Made by a program: the position numbers and the translations under genes. The notes under the pieces were generated by a model, which was not told where the DNA came from, did not search any database, and saw only the letters and a program-made list of their open reading frames with translations. DNA of 41,878 bases from Flavobacterium tiangeerense (GTDB lineage Bacteria > Bacteroidota > Bacteroidia > Flavobacteriales > Flavobacteriaceae), in the NCBI RefSeq assembly GCF_007830355.1, contig NZ_VLKO01000015.1:1-41878 (forward strand), written 5' to 3'. Below are positions 1-6,938 of the stretch, piece by piece (within the stretch, counting starts at the first letter, position 1; every line of letters starts with the position of its first letter).

Positions 1-132
1 ACAACGTCCCCGCGCTACAAGCAGTTTGGGACTAAATTAAGCCCTATTTTCGGATTTGCCAAATCTTCCAAATACAAAACCAACTTCAAATTAAGCCTAA
101 TACCCAAATTGCTTGTAGCGTGTGTTGGTGGC
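1..132 (-). repeat. attC-like imperfect palindrome 1
   Basis: Arms 13-30 and 103-120 are reverse complements at 17 of 18 positions, the one exception being a possible G-T pair. The loop is 72 nt. Outside the arms lie an AAC triplet at 3-5 and a GTT triplet at 124-126, separated from the arms by 7 nt and 3 nt. The box GTTGGTGGC (124-132) is the exact complement of the box at 1112-1120, on the far side of the neighbouring gene. The left box (ACAAC) is cut by the window edge and belongs to the next cassette. The arm sequence differs from those of the other two palindromes, but the layout is the same, as in attC sites. Confidence 0.6.
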
Positions 133-146
133 AGTAATTTTATTTA

Positions 147-1076
147 TCAAGTTAGTTCGTTTAATAATTTCAGAAAATTATCTGGTGGAAATAATTGCAA
201 TTTTCCATCTTCCATTTTATATGGAATTTCAGTAAAAACTCTGTCATTATACCAAAAAACTTTATTGCTAAGTGAACCTGGACCTTCTACATTCATATTA
301 TAAATTGCAGGAAAAATTCCATTTATTGCTTTTACAACTTCTAAATTTTCAATTGGATATATTATTGCTGAATGTCTATGCGGAATTCCAATTAACAAAC
401 CTTTACTTCCGGTTAGTTCTTTTCGATTTTCTAAATCATAAACTATATTTGGCGTAAAGAAATGGTCGGAATTTGCAAACCAAATGTCAAAAACATTAAA
501 ATTTTCTTTTGTTATTGTTAGTGGATATTTGTCTTTAATATTCTGCAATCCAATTTCAAAAAGTTCATCAATAGATTTCTCCCATTTTTTTATTTGTTCT
601 GGTTTTATATTTGCTATGCTGTGAGGAAAATCAAATACAAGCATAGAATAAATATCTCCTTCAAACTCTTTTCCAATTGCGAACTCTTTTCCAACATAAT
701 CAATATATTCATCCTTGTATAATCTTACTCCGATATATTTTTTAACTTCCTCAAAGTTATCCGCAATTTTTTCAAATTCTATTTCAAATTTGTTTGCTTC
801 TATCAATAAATTGAAGTGATCCTTAATTATATCCTTATAATTTTTTGGTTTGTCTTGTTTGCAATTTTGCGCAACATTGCTTAATCCTAAATTACTAAAT
901 CCTAATTCGTTTTCAGTTACAAGTATAATTCCATCGGAAATTTCAATTTCAATATTTAGCTTTCTAAAATAATTTTCAATTTCATATATGAATGTAGAAT
1001 ATTCAGAATTTTCAAAAAACGAAGCCCAATTTGGTATTTCTGTCTTGATGTTTTTCTTATTAAAAAATGAAAACAT
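147..1076 (-). CDS. Cassette protein 1, DUF1444-like hypothetical
   Basis: A 309-residue soluble protein with no signal peptide or membrane segment. It is acidic and rich in Asn, Ile and Phe. The C-terminal half (a stretch containing GIPHRHSAIIYPIEN, then a turn-rich end) recalls the C-terminal part of the DUF1444/YtpQ family of unknown function. That resemblance is from memory and is only moderate, so I assign no function. The gene sits alone between the matching boxes GTTGGTGGC (124-132) and GCCACCAAC (1112-1120), with 14 nt from stop codon to box and 35 nt from box to start codon. No promoter of its own is obvious, so it probably depends on read-through from further up the array. Confidence 0.75.
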   Translation of the reverse strand: MFSFFNKKNIKTEIPNWASFFENSEYSTFIYEIENYFRKLNIEIEISDGIILVTENELGFSNLGLSNVAQNCKQDKPKNYKDIIKDHFNLLIEANKFEIEFEKIADNFEEVKKYIGVRLYKDEYIDYVGKEFAIGKEFEGDIYSMLVFDFPHSIANIKPEQIKKWEKSIDELFEIGLQNIKDKYPLTITKENFNVFDIWFANSDHFFTPNIVYDLENRKELTGSKGLLIGIPHRHSAIIYPIENLEVVKAINGIFPAIYNMNVEGPGSLSNKVFWYNDRVFTEIPYKMEDGKLQLFPPDNFLKLLNELT

Positions 1077-1111
1077 ATTTTTTCTTTTTAGTTACGATTT
1101 TCTGGATTATT

Positions 1112-1239
1112 GCCACCAACGTTTTGCTGCTTTGAGATGGCTGGAAGTTCGTAACAGCTCAATTTTCGGCTTAACGAAAACTTGATGCGAAACGGTAATT
1201 CCAGTAAACTCCAGCTAGCTCAAAACAGCTGTTGTAGGC
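1112..1239 (-). repeat. attC-like imperfect palindrome 2
   Basis: Arms 1126-1145 and 1210-1229 pair at 17 of 20 positions. The flanking boxes are GCCACCAAC (1112-1120) and GTTGTAGGC (1231-1239), with spacers of 5 nt and 1 nt. The two flanking boxes match each other only in the AAC/GTT triplet. Instead the first matches the box at 124-132 and the second the box at 2095-2103. That cross-gene match is the diagnostic point. Confidence 0.62.
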
Positions 1240-1244
1240 TGGCT

Positions 1245-2066
1245 TTATTGTTTTACTGTTGCGAACATTGACATTGTTAATCCTTTTTTAACATTCCAAA
1301 TTCCGAAACTTGATGAGCGTGTAATTGATTTACCAAAAAGTTGTCCACTATATCTAAAAGGTTCCGCTTCATCTTTTTGTTTTGGTAAATATTCAATCGA
1401 TATAAAAAACGGTTCTTCAAAATTTAAATCGAATTCTTCTATATTAAATTTATTCCATCCGTTTTCGACTTTTTTTTGAATTATAATATTTTGAGTATTT
1501 ATTTTGTTGTTTGGCAAATTATCTTTTACATCATAAATGTTTATTCTAAAACTCGCAGTATCAACAAAGACATTAAACAAGTTTATGTTTACATCTAATA
1601 TTTTTGAAGGTTTCTTTATTTTAATTTCTTTAGCAAATTCTTGAATATCATTATTTATATCATTATTGGCTTTTACATAACCTGCAACCATTGACACATA
1701 TGACTTTGTGCCAAGTTCAACAAGTTTTGGTTTAGTTGAAATAACAATTACTTCATTTAAAACAGTTTGACTTTCCTTTAAAATGATTTCATTAAAATTT
1801 GATTTTTGTAATTTATAAACATTAATCTGTTTTTCTTCGTAACCAATATATGAAAAAGAAAGTAACTCGTTCAATTCAGAATTATTAAGGGTGATTTTAA
1901 AGTTCCCATTTTCATCGGATATAGTTCCAATATTTTTATTTTTAATTCCAATGTTGACATATTCAAGAGGTTCTTTAGTATTTGATTTAATTATTCCACT
2001 TAACGTAATCTGTCCGTAAGTTAGAGTTACAAATAATAGAAAAAAATAGGTAATAGTAATTTTCAT
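1245..2066 (-). CDS. Cassette protein 2, exported, carboxypeptidase-regulatory-like domain
   Basis: A 273-residue protein with an N-terminal signal peptide (about 1-18, ending in TLTYGQ). Residues about 20-100 form a CarboxypepD_reg-like beta-sandwich with the usual order: a 'G.I....EPLEYVNIGIKN' start, then 'GTISDENGNFKI', then 'LSFSYIGYEEKQI'. In Bacteroidota this domain is typical of cell-envelope proteins. The remaining 170 residues contain no family I recognise. The C-terminus is not a T9SS sorting domain. The stop codon lies 5 nt from the box GTTGTAGGC, an unusually tight 3' end that fits a cassette. Confidence 0.78.
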   Translation of the reverse strand: MKITITYFFLLFVTLTYGQITLSGIIKSNTKEPLEYVNIGIKNKNIGTISDENGNFKITLNNSELNELLSFSYIGYEEKQINVYKLQKSNFNEIILKESQTVLNEVIVISTKPKLVELGTKSYVSMVAGYVKANNDINNDIQEFAKEIKIKKPSKILDVNINLFNVFVDTASFRINIYDVKDNLPNNKINTQNIIIQKKVENGWNKFNIEEFDLNFEEPFFISIEYLPKQKDEAEPFRYSGQLFGKSITRSSSFGIWNVKKGLTMSMFATVKQ

Positions 2067-2094
2067 TTTCTTGTGTTTATTTCGTTTTAAGCTT

Positions 2095-2230
2095 GCCTAC
2101 AACGTTCCGGCGCTTGGCGAGGTTGCGAACTTCGGAACCGATTATTTTCTATCAAAGATAAATTTTCTTGCGAGAAATAAACGTGAATTTACTACAAAAT
2201 TCGCAATCTTGCCAAACGCCTGTTAGCCGT
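2095..2230 (-). repeat. attC-like imperfect palindrome 3
   Basis: Arms 2110-2129 and 2200-2219 pair at 17 of 20 positions. The flanking boxes are GCCTACAAC (2095-2103) and GTTAGCCGT (2222-2230), with spacers of 6 nt and 2 nt. The right-hand box is the exact complement of ACGGCTAAC at 3377-3385, beyond the third cassette gene. Spacer lengths in the three palindromes are 7/3, 5/1 and 6/2, a constant difference of 4 nt. Confidence 0.62.
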
Positions 2231-2238
2231 TCGGTTTT

Positions 2239-3327
2239 TTATTTATAGTTATTTTTGTTCTCGTTTACGTTTAATAGTTGCCCATTTATTGCATTTGGTA
2301 AAGGATGTTTTTTTATTTGTTCTTCCCAATATTTACTAGTATAATAACTTCTATCTTTATCTATGTAAGTTTTACTTTTTTCAGGAATTTTGTCGTTGTA
2401 AATAAGTTTATCGTCAATAAAAATCTCATTAATAGTTTCAACTGCATTATTTTTCTCTTTGGATTTAACTATTTTTTTTTCACTTATGAACGAATAATTA
2501 AGATGTCTAATTTCATCTTCTCCAGTCCATTTTTCAGTATTGATATAACTGGCTGAAAATTTCCAAAAAAGGAATTTAACGGCATCACTATCCTCAAAAC
2601 TTTCACTTACATTAATTTCATCTGCATTATTATTTTTATCATATTTTACGTAACCTACAATTTTTTTGCCTTCTAAAATGGAATGCAAACTATCTTTAGT
2701 CAATTCTGTTTTGTATTGTTTCCATCCTCTTGCTAAAATATCTCTTTTAGGGATTTGGCAATCTAAATAACTATCAAAACTAGAAATACTTATTATTCTT
2801 GATTTTTGTTTAATACTGTCTATTTTAAATGTTCTATATTCCGTAATATATTTTTTTATTCCTGTATCAAAATCATTATTTGTGTTTTTGTATGGAATAT
2901 GATATTCAATTAACCCATCGCCATATTTTACAAGCTTATTATTTACTAATTGCCAACTTCTAAAATATCCTCTTATAGTATAATATTTTTCCGAAAGTTT
3001 TTTTATTATAATAACAGGTTCTAATTCATAACTCTTCATCTTTTCCAAACTGATGATTTGAGGTATTTCATCAATGTTATATTCAACAGATAAATAATTA
3101 TCATCATAAATCATTAAATTTTTAACACCTGTTTCTTTCAAAATCGATTTATCAAATTTAAATTCCCCTTGAATATTTGAATTTCCAATTAAACTTCCAT
3201 TATCGCTGAAAATTTGTATTCCGTTAATTGGTTTTTTATCAAGTTTATCTATAAAAGTTATTTTAATGTTTTGAGAAAAAATTAAAATTGGAAAAAAAAG
3301 GAATACTGAAATTAAATAATTTCTCAT
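2239..3327 (-). CDS. Cassette protein 3, exported hypothetical protein
   Basis: A 362-residue protein with a clear signal peptide (about 1-18, ending in ILIFSQ). The first 100 residues after it look like a carboxypeptidase-regulatory-like beta-sandwich (KPINGIQIFSDNGSLIGNSN, then an EFKFD strand). The rest is mixed alpha/beta, rich in Lys, Asp and Tyr, with no family I recognise. A homologue in another flavobacterial envelope-protein family is likely, but I cannot name one. It is the first cassette after the recombinase, with 49 nt between the box at 3377-3385 and the start codon and 8 nt between stop codon and box. It would be the best expressed if the candidate promoter at 3385-3415 is real. 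Confidence 0.78.
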   Translation of the reverse strand: MRNYLISVFLFFPILIFSQNIKITFIDKLDKKPINGIQIFSDNGSLIGNSNIQGEFKFDKSILKETGVKNLMIYDDNYLSVEYNIDEIPQIISLEKMKSYELEPVIIIKKLSEKYYTIRGYFRSWQLVNNKLVKYGDGLIEYHIPYKNTNNDFDTGIKKYITEYRTFKIDSIKQKSRIISISSFDSYLDCQIPKRDILARGWKQYKTELTKDSLHSILEGKKIVGYVKYDKNNNADEINVSESFEDSDAVKFLFWKFSASYINTEKWTGEDEIRHLNYSFISEKKIVKSKEKNNAVETINEIFIDDKLIYNDKIPEKSKTYIDKDRSYYTSKYWEEQIKKHPLPNAINGQLLNVNENKNNYK

Positions 3328-3376
3328 TGTTATAATTTATATTTTATGTTTGGTTTTTCTACGTTCCGCCAAACTG

Positions 3377-3487
3377 ACGGCTAACTTGTATATATGTGTG
3401 ACAAAATCACTCAAAGCCATCCCAATTTGGGTAGATATGTGTGATAAACGTCACATTTTATTTGTTTTCAAATATAGAAATAATTAG
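3377..3487 (-). other. Candidate attI-like site between recombinase and first cassette
   Basis: The box ACGGCTAAC (3377-3385) is the complement of the first cassette's terminal box, but it is not followed by an attC-like palindrome. Instead there is a direct repeat of ATATGTGTGA followed by a similar tail (3392-3410 and 3435-3454), with the small palindrome CCCAATTTGGG (3421-3431) between its copies. Known: attI sites have a crossover GTT next to integrase-binding direct repeats and no long palindrome. Inferred: this is the primary insertion site. Function is untested. Confidence 0.4.
3385..3415 (-). promoter_or_regulatory. Possible cassette promoter (Pc-like)
   Basis: On the minus strand, TTTG (complement of 3412-3415) is followed after exactly 19 nt by TATACAAG (complement of 3385-3392). 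This is a partial match to the Bacteroidota pattern TTTG-N19-TAnnTTTG: the first half of the -7 element fits and the second half does not. It overlaps the candidate attI-like site and points into the cassettes, where an integron Pc would be expected. It is weak evidence on its own. Confidence 0.3.
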
Positions 3488-4531
3488 TTATAAATCATCA
3501 AACGGACTTTTAATTTGTTGTAAACTTTTCGTACTTACGTGGGTGTAAATTTCGGTAATTTTGCTGCTGTTATGACCCAATAATTCTTGAATATACCTTA
3601 AATCAGTGCCGCTTTCTAATAGATGGGTGGCAAAACTATGTCGTAACCAGTGAAGTGTAACTAGTTTTGTATTTCCTACTTTTTGTAGCGCCTGTTTTAA
3701 AACGCTTTGTAAACTGTATTCAGAGTATTTTTCTCCTGCATTTTGCCCCTCAAATAACCAAATGCTAGGCCTGTATAAACTATAATATTCTCGCAGCAAT
3801 TCTAATATCTTTTGGGATAATGGTGTAATTCTGTCTTTCTTACCCTTACTTTGTCTAATAACAACAACTCCTCTTTTAGAATCAATATCGGCTGGTTTTA
3901 AGTTTAAAAGTTCGCTTCTGCGTAAGCCACAACTATAAATCAAGGAAAGCATTGTTTTGTGTTTGAGGTTGCTGTGGGCATTCAAAATTAGTTTTACTTC
4001 TTCTTTACTTAATACATTGGGTAATACTTTGGCACGTTTTGGTCTATGTATCTTGTCAATGTCAATTTTGGTGTCCATTACTATTTTAAAAAAGAGTTTG
4101 ATGGCGTTTACAATTTGATTTTGATAGGATTCAGATAATTTTTTATGTAGAATGTAGTTGTTATTGAATAGGATTACATCATTATTGTCTATTTCGGGGA
4201 TGTTTTTTTCTGGAAAAAAGAGCAAAAATGTTTTTAGGGCCTCAGAGTAGGTGGTTATGGTGTTTTGGCTATAGCGTTTGGATTGCAGCCATTGTTTGAA
4301 TTTTTCCAAATAATGAATTGCTTCTAGAGAAATTTGCTGTGTGGGGTCTGCTTGAATTTGAAACTGGATTCGGTTTTCAATAGTATCGGGTATGTGCCAC
4401 AGTTTTTTTTGTTGGCTCCATCTAGCGCCGCTTATTTGCTTGACTTGTTGAATAAGATCTTGGTTTTTTTCAAAATAGAGTGCAATTCTATTTTCGTCTT
4501 TGTGTATTAAGGGTGCTGCTTTCCAGTTCAT
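3488..4531 (-). CDS. Tyrosine recombinase (XerC/D-like site-specific integrase)
   Basis: A 347-residue tyrosine recombinase. The catalytic set is complete: R204 (CGLRRSELL), K229 (SKGKKDR), H294 and R297 (LHWLRHSF), H320 (LLGHNS) and the nucleophile Y329 (EIYTH). Residues about 10-60 form an extra N-terminal module (ALYFEKN...ARWSQQKKLWHIP) often seen in Bacteroidota integrases. A SAM-like core-binding domain follows (about 70-155). The sequence between K229 and H294 is of ordinary length, and I see no insertion of the kind that marks integron IntI proteins. The C-terminus (IKSPFDDL) resembles the end of IntI proteins (RSPLDAL). I chose the start at 4531 because an upstream in-frame extension would run through a dispersed repeat. 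It is co-oriented with the cassettes, as in Treponema-type integrons, whereas most intI genes are divergent. Confidence 0.9.
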   Translation of the reverse strand: MNWKAAPLIHKDENRIALYFEKNQDLIQQVKQISGARWSQQKKLWHIPDTIENRIQFQIQADPTQQISLEAIHYLEKFKQWLQSKRYSQNTITTYSEALKTFLLFFPEKNIPEIDNNDVILFNNNYILHKKLSESYQNQIVNAIKLFFKIVMDTKIDIDKIHRPKRAKVLPNVLSKEEVKLILNAHSNLKHKTMLSLIYSCGLRRSELLNLKPADIDSKRGVVVIRQSKGKKDRITPLSQKILELLREYYSLYRPSIWLFEGQNAGEKYSEYSLQSVLKQALQKVGNTKLVTLHWLRHSFATHLLESGTDLRYIQELLGHNSSKITEIYTHVSTKSLQQIKSPFDDL

Positions 4532-4616
4532 TGTGCCTCTTTTTTGGGCTTTAAAGATACAAAATTTTTTAAGATTTTTACTCCATGTTGTAGAATGAAG
4601 TAGTGTCTTTTTTTTT

Positions 4617-4716
4617 GTGTAAGGGATGATCCCGAGACTTCGGGAGGTATCCTTGTAGTGTAACGGAAAGATAAAGCCGAAAGCCCGACCCGAAGTTTTT
4701 ACGTAGGGGTACACCC
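4617..4716 (-). repeat. Dispersed Flavobacterium-type intergenic repeat, copy A
   Basis: GC-rich island in AT-rich surroundings. In minus-strand reading it runs GGGTGTACCCC, then GGGTCGGGCTTTCGGC, then a small hairpin (TCCCGA-gact-TCGGGA, 4630-4645), then ATCATCCCTTACAC. The same skeleton recurs at 40987-41133 as GGGCGTTCCC, GGTCGGGCTCTTCGC and TATCCCTAACGCG. I recall such elements as frequent between Flavobacterium genes; that is memory, not a search. It fills most of the 311-nt gap between the recombinase and the aldehyde dehydrogenase, in which I see no gene. Confidence 0.55.
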
Positions 4717-4806
4717 AAAAGGAAATGAATGCTATTTTGTGGGAATGTAGTGTAGGATTTTGTTTTTTGATTTGGATTTTGTTTTTTTTTCATTACCAAA
4801 AAAAAA

Positions 4807-4822
4807 TCCCACCGAAGTGGGA
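4807..4822 (-). terminator. Terminator of the aldehyde dehydrogenase gene
   Basis: TCCCAC-CGAA-GTGGGA, a 6-bp GC-rich stem with a four-base loop, is followed on the minus strand by a run of T (complement of 4799-4806). It lies 20 nt downstream of the stop codon at 4843. Confidence 0.85.
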
Positions 4823-4842
4823 CTCTTAAAATGTGGATTGAT

Positions 4843-6225
4843 TTATAGGATGTCGGTTTCTGAAACGGCATGAATTAATTTCTTATTTACAAATTCATCC
4901 ATCCCCAATGCAGAAAGTTCTCTACCATAACCTGATCTTTTTGTTCCGCCAAAGGGTAAACTTTCGTTTGATTTTGTGGGTTGATTGATGAAAACCATTC
5001 CAGAATCGATTTGTTTTGCCATATTTTTTGCTCTTTCCATGTCTTTTGAAAAAATGGAACTTCCTAGACCAAATCGAGTAGCATTGGCCAATTCAATGGC
5101 TTCTTCATCATTTTTTACGCGGTAAAAACTGGCTACAGGACCAAATAATTCTTCTTGATACGCGAGCATATCTGGCTTTAAATCGGTCAAAATGGTAGGT
5201 TGCATGAAAGCGCCTTTTAAATTTGCTTGCTTTCCTCCAGTAACAACCGTTGCGCCTTGTTTTATGGTGGTGTTTACTTGTTCTAATAAGGTGTCTAGGG
5301 CATCTTGACTGGATAATGGTCCTAGTTGTGTTTCTTTGTCCATGGGATCGCCCAGTTTTAAGGCTTCCATTTTTTTAGTGAATTTTTCTAAAAACGCATC
5401 GGCTACTTGCTCTAAAACAATAAATCTTTTTGAAGCCACGCAACTTTGTCCGTTATTGATCATTCGGCCTTTAATTGCTAAGTCGGTTGCACGGTCAATA
5501 TCGGCATCTTCCAAAACAATAAACGGATCATTTCCCCCCAGTTCTAATACTGATTTTTTAATGTTTTTCCCAGCAAATTGGGCAAGTGAAGCTCCTGCTT
5601 TTTCACTTCCGGTTAAACAAGCACCTTGAATTTTTGGGTTTTCAATTAGTTTCTCAATCTTTTTTGAAGATAAAAACAAGTTGGTGTATAAACCTTTTGG
5701 AGCTTGTATTTCGGTAAAAATATCTTCAAATGCTTGGGCACATTGAGGCACGTTTGATGAATGTTTGAGCACAATGGTATTCCCAATCATTAAGTTAGGA
5801 GCAACCACGCGGGCAACTTGATAGAATGGAAAATTCCAAGGCTCAACGGCAAGAATAACACCAATAGGCGCTTTGGTCAAAACGGCTTCACCTACTGCGG
5901 TAGTTATTTTTTGATCGGCTAAAAATTCAGCTCCATTTTTGGCATAATATTCAAAAATATTGGCACAATATTCAATTTCATATTCCGATTGTCCAATTAA
6001 TTTCCCCATTTCGGTGGTGATCATTTCGGACAATTCTTTCTTTTTTGATCGAAAGGTAGCAGCAATTTTATTTAGTAATGCTGCACGATCTTCATAGCTT
6101 GTTTTTTTCCAGTCTAAGTACGCGTCATGCGCAGTATCAATTGCTTTTTCTAACTGGGAATCTGTAATTTCGTCAAACGTTTTTAGCGTTTCTAAAGTAT
6201 ATGGATTAACTGATTTGATAGCCAT
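4843..6225 (-). CDS. NAD(P)-dependent aldehyde dehydrogenase, succinate-semialdehyde dehydrogenase type
   Basis: A 460-residue aldehyde dehydrogenase covering the whole family fold. The catalytic asparagine is N131 (EPWNFPF), the general base E228 (VLELGGNDP) and the nucleophile C262 (NNGQSC). The nucleotide-binding turn is LTGSEKAG (205-212). The length and the sequence around PWNFP and GGNDPFIV match the short bacterial GabD/Sad class, which oxidises succinate semialdehyde to succinate. The substrate cannot be fixed from sequence alone. No GABA transaminase lies nearby. It is encoded alone, with its own terminator, and the next gene upstream (6244-6558) is 18 nt away in the same direction, so co-transcription is possible. 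Confidence 0.92.
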   Translation of the reverse strand: MAIKSVNPYTLETLKTFDEITDSQLEKAIDTAHDAYLDWKKTSYEDRAALLNKIAATFRSKKKELSEMITTEMGKLIGQSEYEIEYCANIFEYYAKNGAEFLADQKITTAVGEAVLTKAPIGVILAVEPWNFPFYQVARVVAPNLMIGNTIVLKHSSNVPQCAQAFEDIFTEIQAPKGLYTNLFLSSKKIEKLIENPKIQGACLTGSEKAGASLAQFAGKNIKKSVLELGGNDPFIVLEDADIDRATDLAIKGRMINNGQSCVASKRFIVLEQVADAFLEKFTKKMEALKLGDPMDKETQLGPLSSQDALDTLLEQVNTTIKQGATVVTGGKQANLKGAFMQPTILTDLKPDMLAYQEELFGPVASFYRVKNDEEAIELANATRFGLGSSIFSKDMERAKNMAKQIDSGMVFINQPTKSNESLPFGGTKRSGYGRELSALGMDEFVNKKLIHAVSETDIL

Positions 6226-6243
6226 AATTATGTTTTTAAGGGA

Positions 6244-6558
6244 TTATTTAGTGTCGCTTTCGCTGTAAAAATTATTTTCTTCGTCTTCACTGCCCACTTG
6301 TTCTTGAGTATCATCCAGTTCTGAACCAGGAATGTCTAAATCACTTCCGATTCCTTGTGTTGGCAACGCATTTTCGTCCCAAAGTTCTGGTTTATTTTCT
6401 AATTTTTTATTATTCGGAATCGCATCTATATCAATTTCTTTGTCTTGGTCCAATTGAACAAAAATATCCTCTGTGGCTGGATACTCTAATTTTTCCAGGT
6501 TTTTCTCAATAGTACTTTTAGAACTTTCGGCATTAACCTTATTGGTATCCTTTTTCAT
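6244..6558 (-). CDS. Small acidic hypothetical protein
   Basis: A 104-residue, very acidic protein with no signal peptide and no membrane segment. It is probably largely disordered: long runs of Asp, Glu, Ser and Asn, with a conserved-looking core around YPATEDIF and a DLDIPGSELDD...GSEDEENN tail. I recognise this type from other Flavobacteriaceae genomes as a conserved hypothetical, but no function is known to me. It lies 18 nt upstream of the aldehyde dehydrogenase and 12 nt downstream of a small lipoprotein gene (6571-6741), all on the minus strand, so the three may form one transcript. Confidence 0.8.
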   Translation of the reverse strand: MKKDTNKVNAESSKSTIEKNLEKLEYPATEDIFVQLDQDKEIDIDAIPNNKKLENKPELWDENALPTQGIGSDLDIPGSELDDTQEQVGSEDEENNFYSESDTK

Positions 6559-6570
6559 GATTTCTATGTT

Positions 6571-6741
6571 TTATTTTTTTGTAATTCGGCTAATAATCCA
6601 AACGATCACTGCTATTACTGCAATGACTATAAATATGCCAACTCCCATTCCTGCTTTAAAGATACCTTCTACTACCGAGCAACTTGTAAAAAAGAATGAA
6701 ATTAGAACTAAAGGAATGATTTTTTTGAGTAAAGTTTGCAT
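6571..6741 (-). CDS. Small lipoprotein with one transmembrane segment (56 codons)
   Basis: Translating the minus strand from the ATG at 6739-6741 gives a 56-residue protein that ends at TAA 6571-6573. It has a lipoprotein signal with a cysteine at position 21 (LISFFFTSC), then VVEGIFKAGMGVG, a hydrophobic helix (about 34-51, rich in Ile and Val) and a basic end (SRITKK). I recall short proteins of this form in many Bacteroidota, sometimes mislabelled 'phosphatidate cytidylyltransferase', which they cannot be at this size. Predicted location is the cell envelope. The function is unknown. A longer ORF on the opposite strand (6473-6751) is its shadow. Confidence 0.75.
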   Translation of the reverse strand: MQTLLKKIIPLVLISFFFTSCSVVEGIFKAGMGVGIFIVIAVIAVIVWIISRITKK

Positions 6742-6911
6742 GATTTTTTAATTTTAAATTGTTACCCCAAATTTCAGTATTTTTACTTTAAGAGTGTTAC
6801 AGTATTTTAGTATTAAGTTATATTATTCTTGTCATAAGTGCTAATAATCATTCAAAATAATAAATCAGTATTAAAAAATCAGAATTCGGTATTCCCAAAT
6901 TGTAATTCTGT

Positions 6912-6919
6912 TATCTTTG
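6912..6919 (+). promoter_or_regulatory. -7 element of the tgt promoter
   Basis: TATCTTTG is a perfect match to the Bacteroidota -7 consensus TAnnTTTG, 20 nt before the tgt start codon. No clear TTTG is seen at the -33 position. Confidence 0.6.
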
Positions 6920-6938
6920 CCAACAGTAAAAAAGTTAT

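Larger units (their letters stand above)
1..4531 (-). mobile_element. Integron-like gene-cassette array with tyrosine recombinase (left end cut by window)
   Basis: Seen: a recombinase gene (3488-4531), a short non-coding stretch, then three one-gene units in the same orientation, each closed by an imperfect palindrome of about 120 nt. In minus-strand reading each unit starts with GTT plus six bases and carries the exact reverse complement of that 9-mer 5-14 nt after its stop codon. Gene starts lie 28-49 nt after the first box. Known: integron cassettes have this layout because cleavage at G^TT leaves R' at the front of the cassette and R'' plus most of attC at its end. Inferred: this is an integron-like or attC-cluster element. 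No transposase, insertion-sequence ends or conjugation genes are seen. The recombinase is not a clear IntI, so 'integron' is an analogy until recombination is tested. Confidence 0.6.

Noticed and set aside
1..2230. Palindromes read as transcription terminators or as a CRISPR array
   Set aside because: Loops are 60-80 nt long, there are no T-runs, and units of about 1 kb with full genes lie between them. CRISPR repeats would be short, near identical and regularly spaced.
3488..4714. A longer recombinase of 408 residues starting at 4714
   Set aside because: The extra 61 residues are translated from the dispersed GC-rich repeat and are unlike the family. The ATG at 4531 gives the normal length and start.
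4578..4871. 97-codon ORF on the minus strand
   Set aside because: It runs through the repeat, the aldehyde dehydrogenase terminator and the end of that gene in another frame, with no protein-like character.
6473..6751. 92-codon ORF on the plus strand
   Set aside because: It is antisense to the small lipoprotein gene and the acidic protein gene, which have clear signals.
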